A stretch of DNA of 64,000 nucleotides from contig NZ_BSDJ01000012.1 in NCBI RefSeq assembly GCF_027925525.1, positions 62,001 through 126,000 on the forward strand, read 5' to 3'. A program made the translations under genes and the position numbers. The notes beneath the pieces were generated by a model that searched no databases, had not been told where the DNA came from, and saw only the letters and a list, made by a program, of their open reading frames with translations. Positions 61,305-64,000 of this stretch are shown piece after piece (position 1 is the stretch's first letter; each line of letters begins with the position of its first letter). This stretch comes from Paenibacillus tyrphae. GTDB lineage: Bacteria > Bacillota > Bacilli > Paenibacillales > NBRC-103111.

Positions 61305-62135
61305 CTAGATTCGCGAGATGATTCCGAGCACCAGCTTAAGAAATTTCGGCTTTGCACGCTCCGTCGTTTCCATAACCTCCGCATGGGACAACGGCTGATC
61401 CAGGATGCCCGCCGCCATATTGCTGATGCAGGAAAAACCGAGCACTTCGATACCCGCATGCCGCGCAACAAGCACTTCCGGCACGGTGGACATGCCCACC
61501 GCGTCGCCGCCGAGCGTCCGCATCATGCGGATTTCCGCCGGCGTTTCGTACGACGGTCCGAGCAGTCCCAGGTATACCCCCTCCTGCAGTTTCAGCCCCT
61601 GCTCTGCCGCTACCTCCTTCGCTGCCTCGCGAAGACGGCGGCTGTACGCTTCAGACATGTCCGGGAAACGAACGCCCAGCTCGCTGTTGTTCGGTCCGAT
61701 GAGCGGGTTGCGGAACGTAAAGTTAATATGATCGCGGATCAGCATCAGGTCCCCGACTTCGTACGACGTGTTGATACCGCCGGCAGCATTGGTCACCAGC
61801 AGCTTCTCCACGCCGAGCTCCTTCATGACACGGACCGGAAACGATACCGTTTCGACGCCGTATCCTTCATACATATGAAAACGGCCTTTCATCATCAGCA
61901 CATGCTTGCCTTCCACCTTACCGAGCAGCAGCTCGCCGGCATGCCCCTCCACCGTAGATACCGGAAAATGCGGAATATCCTCATACGGAATCGTTACACC
62001 GCCTTCCACCAAATCGGCCAGCACGCCGAGACCGGAGCCCAGGATCAGGCTGATTTCCGGCTTCTCCGGATATTTCCCGCGGATATATTCCGCGGCTTCC
62101 TTAATGTTCTTCAACAGCGTCGTTTGATCGCTCAT
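61305..62135 (-). CDS. punA: Purine-nucleoside phosphorylase
   Basis: 276 residues, canonical trimeric PNP: GSGLGVLAD, TNAAGGI, GPSYETPAE with the purine-binding Glu, and FSCISNMA with the Asn for 6-oxopurines. Cleaves inosine and guanosine (and deoxy forms). The ATG at 62135 has GGGGAGGA 8 bases upstream; deoB is 31 bases upstream. Confidence 0.95.
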   Translation of the reverse strand: MSDQTTLLKNIKEAAEYIRGKYPEKPEISLILGSGLGVLADLVEGGVTIPYEDIPHFPVSTVEGHAGELLLGKVEGKHVLMMKGRFHMYEGYGVETVSFPVRVMKELGVEKLLVTNAAGGINTSYEVGDLMLIRDHINFTFRNPLIGPNNSELGVRFPDMSEAYSRRLREAAKEVAAEQGLKLQEGVYLGLLGPSYETPAEIRMMRTLGGDAVGMSTVPEVLVARHAGIEVLGFSCISNMAAGILDQPLSHAEVMETTERAKPKFLKLVLGIISRI

Positions 62136-62166
62136 TCGATTCGTCCTCCCCGGCAATATGTACTTG

Positions 62167-63342
62167 TTATTTCAATTCGTCCAAAAAGCTGGTGCCGTTG
62201 CCTGTGCCCTTCACGCCGAAGTTTTCGGCAACCGTCGCGCCAAGATCCGAAAACGTGCTGCGGACTCCGACCGTCCCCGTCGTTTCGAACGCCGGGCTGT
62301 ACATCAGAAGCGGCACATACTCGCGGGTGTGGTCCGTCCCGTGATGAATCGGATCGTTGCCGTGATCGGCAGTCAGAATCAACAGGTCGTCCTTGCCGAC
62401 CCGTTCCATCAGCTTGGGCAGCCATTCGTCGAATTCGTTCAGCGCCATGGCGTACCCTTCCGGGTCACGACGATGCCCGTACAGCGAGTCGAAATCGACG
62501 AGGTTCGTAAACAGCAGTCCTTGGAACGATTCTCCCATCGCGTCAATCGTCTTGTGAATCCCGTCGAGATTGCTTTTGGTAGGAAGCGCTTTGGTTACGC
62601 CTTCGCCGTCAAAAATATCGTTGATCTTCCCGACGGCGATGCAATCGAGTCCCGCATCCTTCAGCTGGTTCATGACCGTCGGAGCGGGCGGCTTCACCGC
62701 ATAATCGTGACGGTTCGGCGTGCGTTTGAACGCGCCAGGCGTTCCGACGTAAGGACGCGCAATGACGCGACCGACCGTATACGGATCTTCGAGCGTCAGC
62801 TTGCGGGCAATCTCGCAGGCGCGGTACAGCTCCTCCAGCGGAATAATCTCTTCATGCGCCGCAAGCTGGAACACGCTGTCCGCCGAAGTGTAGACGATCC
62901 AGGCCCCGGTCTTCATCTGTTCCTCGCCCAGCTCATCCAATATTTCCGTTCCAGAGGCCGGCTTGTTGCCAATGACCTTGCGCCCGGTTTCCTGCTCGAA
63001 ACGGGCGATCAGCTCCGGCGGGAAGCCGTCTGGAAATACATTGAAGGGAACGGTCACATTCAGACCCATAATTTCCCAATGTCCAGTCATCGTATCTTTG
63101 CCGACCGATACCTCGGCCATTTTGCCGTAATATGCGCCTGGGCGTTCAACCGGATCAACGCCCTGCAGCCCGGCGATATTTCCGAGGCCGAGCTGCTGCA
63201 TATGGGGCACGCGCAGCGACGGCACGCGCTCTGCGATGTGGCCGAGCGTATGGGCTCCGGTATCGTTAAAACGCGCGGCATCCGGCAGCTCGCCGATCCC
63301 CACGCTATCCAGCACAATCAAGCATACTCGTTTAAATTTCAT
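62167..63342 (-). CDS. deoB: Phosphopentomutase
   Basis: 391 residues, alkaline phosphatase superfamily: [12 protein letters not shown] metal site near the N-terminus, phosphoacceptor Thr in KDTMTGHWE, and TADHGNDP plus [10 protein letters not shown] at the C-terminus. Converts (deoxy)ribose-1-phosphate made by the phosphorylases to the 5-phosphate. First gene of deoB-punA-PNP. Confidence 0.97.
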   Translation of the reverse strand: MKFKRVCLIVLDSVGIGELPDAARFNDTGAHTLGHIAERVPSLRVPHMQQLGLGNIAGLQGVDPVERPGAYYGKMAEVSVGKDTMTGHWEIMGLNVTVPFNVFPDGFPPELIARFEQETGRKVIGNKPASGTEILDELGEEQMKTGAWIVYTSADSVFQLAAHEEIIPLEELYRACEIARKLTLEDPYTVGRVIARPYVGTPGAFKRTPNRHDYAVKPPAPTVMNQLKDAGLDCIAVGKINDIFDGEGVTKALPTKSNLDGIHKTIDAMGESFQGLLFTNLVDFDSLYGHRRDPEGYAMALNEFDEWLPKLMERVGKDDLLILTADHGNDPIHHGTDHTREYVPLLMYSPAFETTGTVGVRSTFSDLGATVAENFGVKGTGNGTSFLDELK

Positions 63343-63362
63343 GGATGTCCCTCCTCAGAGTA

Positions 63363-63479
63363 TTGCGAAGCAATACTTTCTTCGTAAGCACAGGCTTGGG
63401 TTTGCGCAGCAATGCCATCTTCGTAAGCACAGGCTTGGCATTGCGCAGCAATGCTTTCTTCGTAAGCGCCGATTCGGGC
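63363..63479. repeat. Three tandem 39-base repeats
   Basis: Units at 63363-63401, 63402-63440 and 63441-63479 share the pattern TTGCG..GCAATGC..TCTTCGTAAGC and are about 85-95 percent alike by eye; a degenerate fourth follows. The period is 13 codons, so both strands stay open. It lies between deoB and xerD. No ribosome site supports a gene here. Confidence 0.8.
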
Positions 63480-63612
63480 AGTGCGCGGCAACGCTACAGC
63501 GAAAGCGTAAACTTGAGCATGGTGAGGCAATGCCATCCTCACAGGCCGTTTTTTCGACAAGCCTACCATTATTATCGCAAATGCGGACATGGTTTGCAAA
63601 AGCCGCAATACG

Positions 63613-63645
63613 AAAAACCCGGTCTCTCAGGCGCAGAGGAACGGG
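63613..63645 (-). terminator. Terminator of xerD
   Basis: CCCG...CGGG outer pairing with inner CTCT/AGAG (63618-63645), then TTTTT on the minus strand, just past the xerD stop. Confidence 0.75.
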
Positions 63646-63657
63646 CTCGCCGGAAGA

Positions 63658-64000
63658 CTATTCGATTTTGGCCCGGGGATGGGTCCGATCATAAACCTCT
63701 TTCATTTTGCTCCGGGTGACTTGCGTATAGATCTGCGTCGTCGAGATGTCCGCATGACCGAGCATTTCCTGCACGGACCGGAGGTCGGCTCCGTTCTCCA
63801 GCAGGTGCGCGGCAAACGAGTGCCGGAGCGTGTGCGGGGTGATTTCCATCCGAATGTCGGATTCCGCAGCGTAACGTTTAATGATTTTCCAGAAGCCTTG
63901 ACGCGTCATCCGGGTCCCCAAATGGCTGACAAACAGCGCCTCCTCGGCTTTGGACGGCTTGAGCAATTTCGGACGCATCGTTTGGATGTAGGCCTCCACG
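63658..64000 (-). CDS. xerD: Tyrosine recombinase XerD, 3' part
   Basis: The last 113 codons of a tyrosine recombinase; the gene continues past the right edge. HTLRHSFA carries the catalytic His and Arg, [15 protein letters not shown] the second His and the nucleophilic Tyr. With XerC it resolves chromosome dimers at dif. The position before deoB matches B. subtilis xerD (ripX). Confidence 0.93.
   Translation of the reverse strand, partial: VEAYIQTMRPKLLKPSKAEEALFVSHLGTRMTRQGFWKIIKRYAAESDIRMEITPHTLRHSFAAHLLENGADLRSVQEMLGHADISTTQIYTQVTRSKMKEVYDRTHPRAKIE

Noticed and set aside
62158-63387. Long open frame antisense to deoB
   Set aside because: Fully inside a confident gene and without recognisable domains.
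63363-63479. CRISPR array
   Set aside because: Direct tandem units with no unique spacers and no cas genes in the window.
63339-63608. Minus-strand frame with 13-residue repeats
   Set aside because: Starts at TTG with no ribosome site, overlaps the deoB start; openness is explained by the 39-base repeat period.
1-64000. tRNA, rRNA or insertion sequence
   Set aside because: No tRNA cloverleaf, rRNA stretch or transposase was recognised by eye on either strand; a scan with tRNAscan-SE and an IS search would settle this.

Overview
The window looks like a chromosomal core segment of an endospore-forming member of the Bacillales, most likely Paenibacillaceae. It is moderately GC-rich. It carries sporulation genes (spoIIA, spoVA, spmAB, dacB, dacF, gerW, spoVIF, ypeB), and the gene order follows the Bacillus subtilis cmk-ypfD-der-gpsA, resABCDE-rluB-spmB-spmA-dacB, scpAB-rib-lysA-spoVA and spoIIA-dacF-deoB-xerD blocks. 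Nearly all genes lie on the minus strand. The species cannot be determined from the sequence alone. No tRNA, rRNA, CRISPR array or intact transposon was seen.

Layout. 1-12.7 kb: a yphF-type lipoprotein, two 2Fe-2S ferredoxins flanking a nucleotidyltransferase-fold protein, spoVIF, gpsA, plsY, der, the YIEGIA membrane protein with its small partner, fni, ypfD, plsC, cmk and a PilZ-domain c-di-GMP receptor. 12.7-23.7 kb: a long imperfect palindrome, ypeB without an adjacent sleB, prsW, a primase-helicase-like protein with a damaged Toprim site, a YpbH-type MecA adaptor, several envelope proteins, and serA behind a T-box. 23.8-34.5 kb: resE-resD-resC-resB-resA (cytochrome c maturation and redox signalling), rluB, spmB-spmA-dacB (spore cortex) and an SRAP protein. 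34.5-42.8 kb: an HD-GYP phosphodiesterase, gerW-ytfI, scpAB and the riboflavin operon behind an FMN riboswitch. 42.9-45.4 kb: an AT-richer island with an orphan gene, a type I toxin-antitoxin locus, decayed gene pieces, and an intact ppiB next to a truncated ppiB. 45.5-57 kb: lysA, spoVAF-spoVAB-spoVAA, spoIIAA-spoIIAB-sigF, dacF, a YhcN-type lipoprotein, pdp, a CuA-type cupredoxin, a YvyF-like protein and a 26-codon gene behind a near-perfect sigma-G promoter. 57-64 kb: csaA, a GntR-regulated ABC exporter, glutathione peroxidase, two PNP-family nucleoside phosphorylases, deoB and the 3' part of xerD.

How the genes work together. Several sporulation genes have recognisable compartment-specific promoters: sigma-H with Spo0A-like boxes before spoIIA, sigma-E before dacB, sigma-F before dacF and gerW, sigma-G before spoVAA, the YhcN lipoprotein and the 26-codon gene, and sigma-K before spoVIF. 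Nucleoside salvage (pdp, two PNP-like enzymes, deoB) sits beside the sporulation loci. Riboflavin and serine synthesis are controlled by RNA leaders. The most unusual items are the type I toxin-antitoxin locus, the sigma-G mini-gene, the PNP paralogue with altered purine-site residues, the degenerate Toprim-helicase, and the ppiB duplication at the edge of the island.
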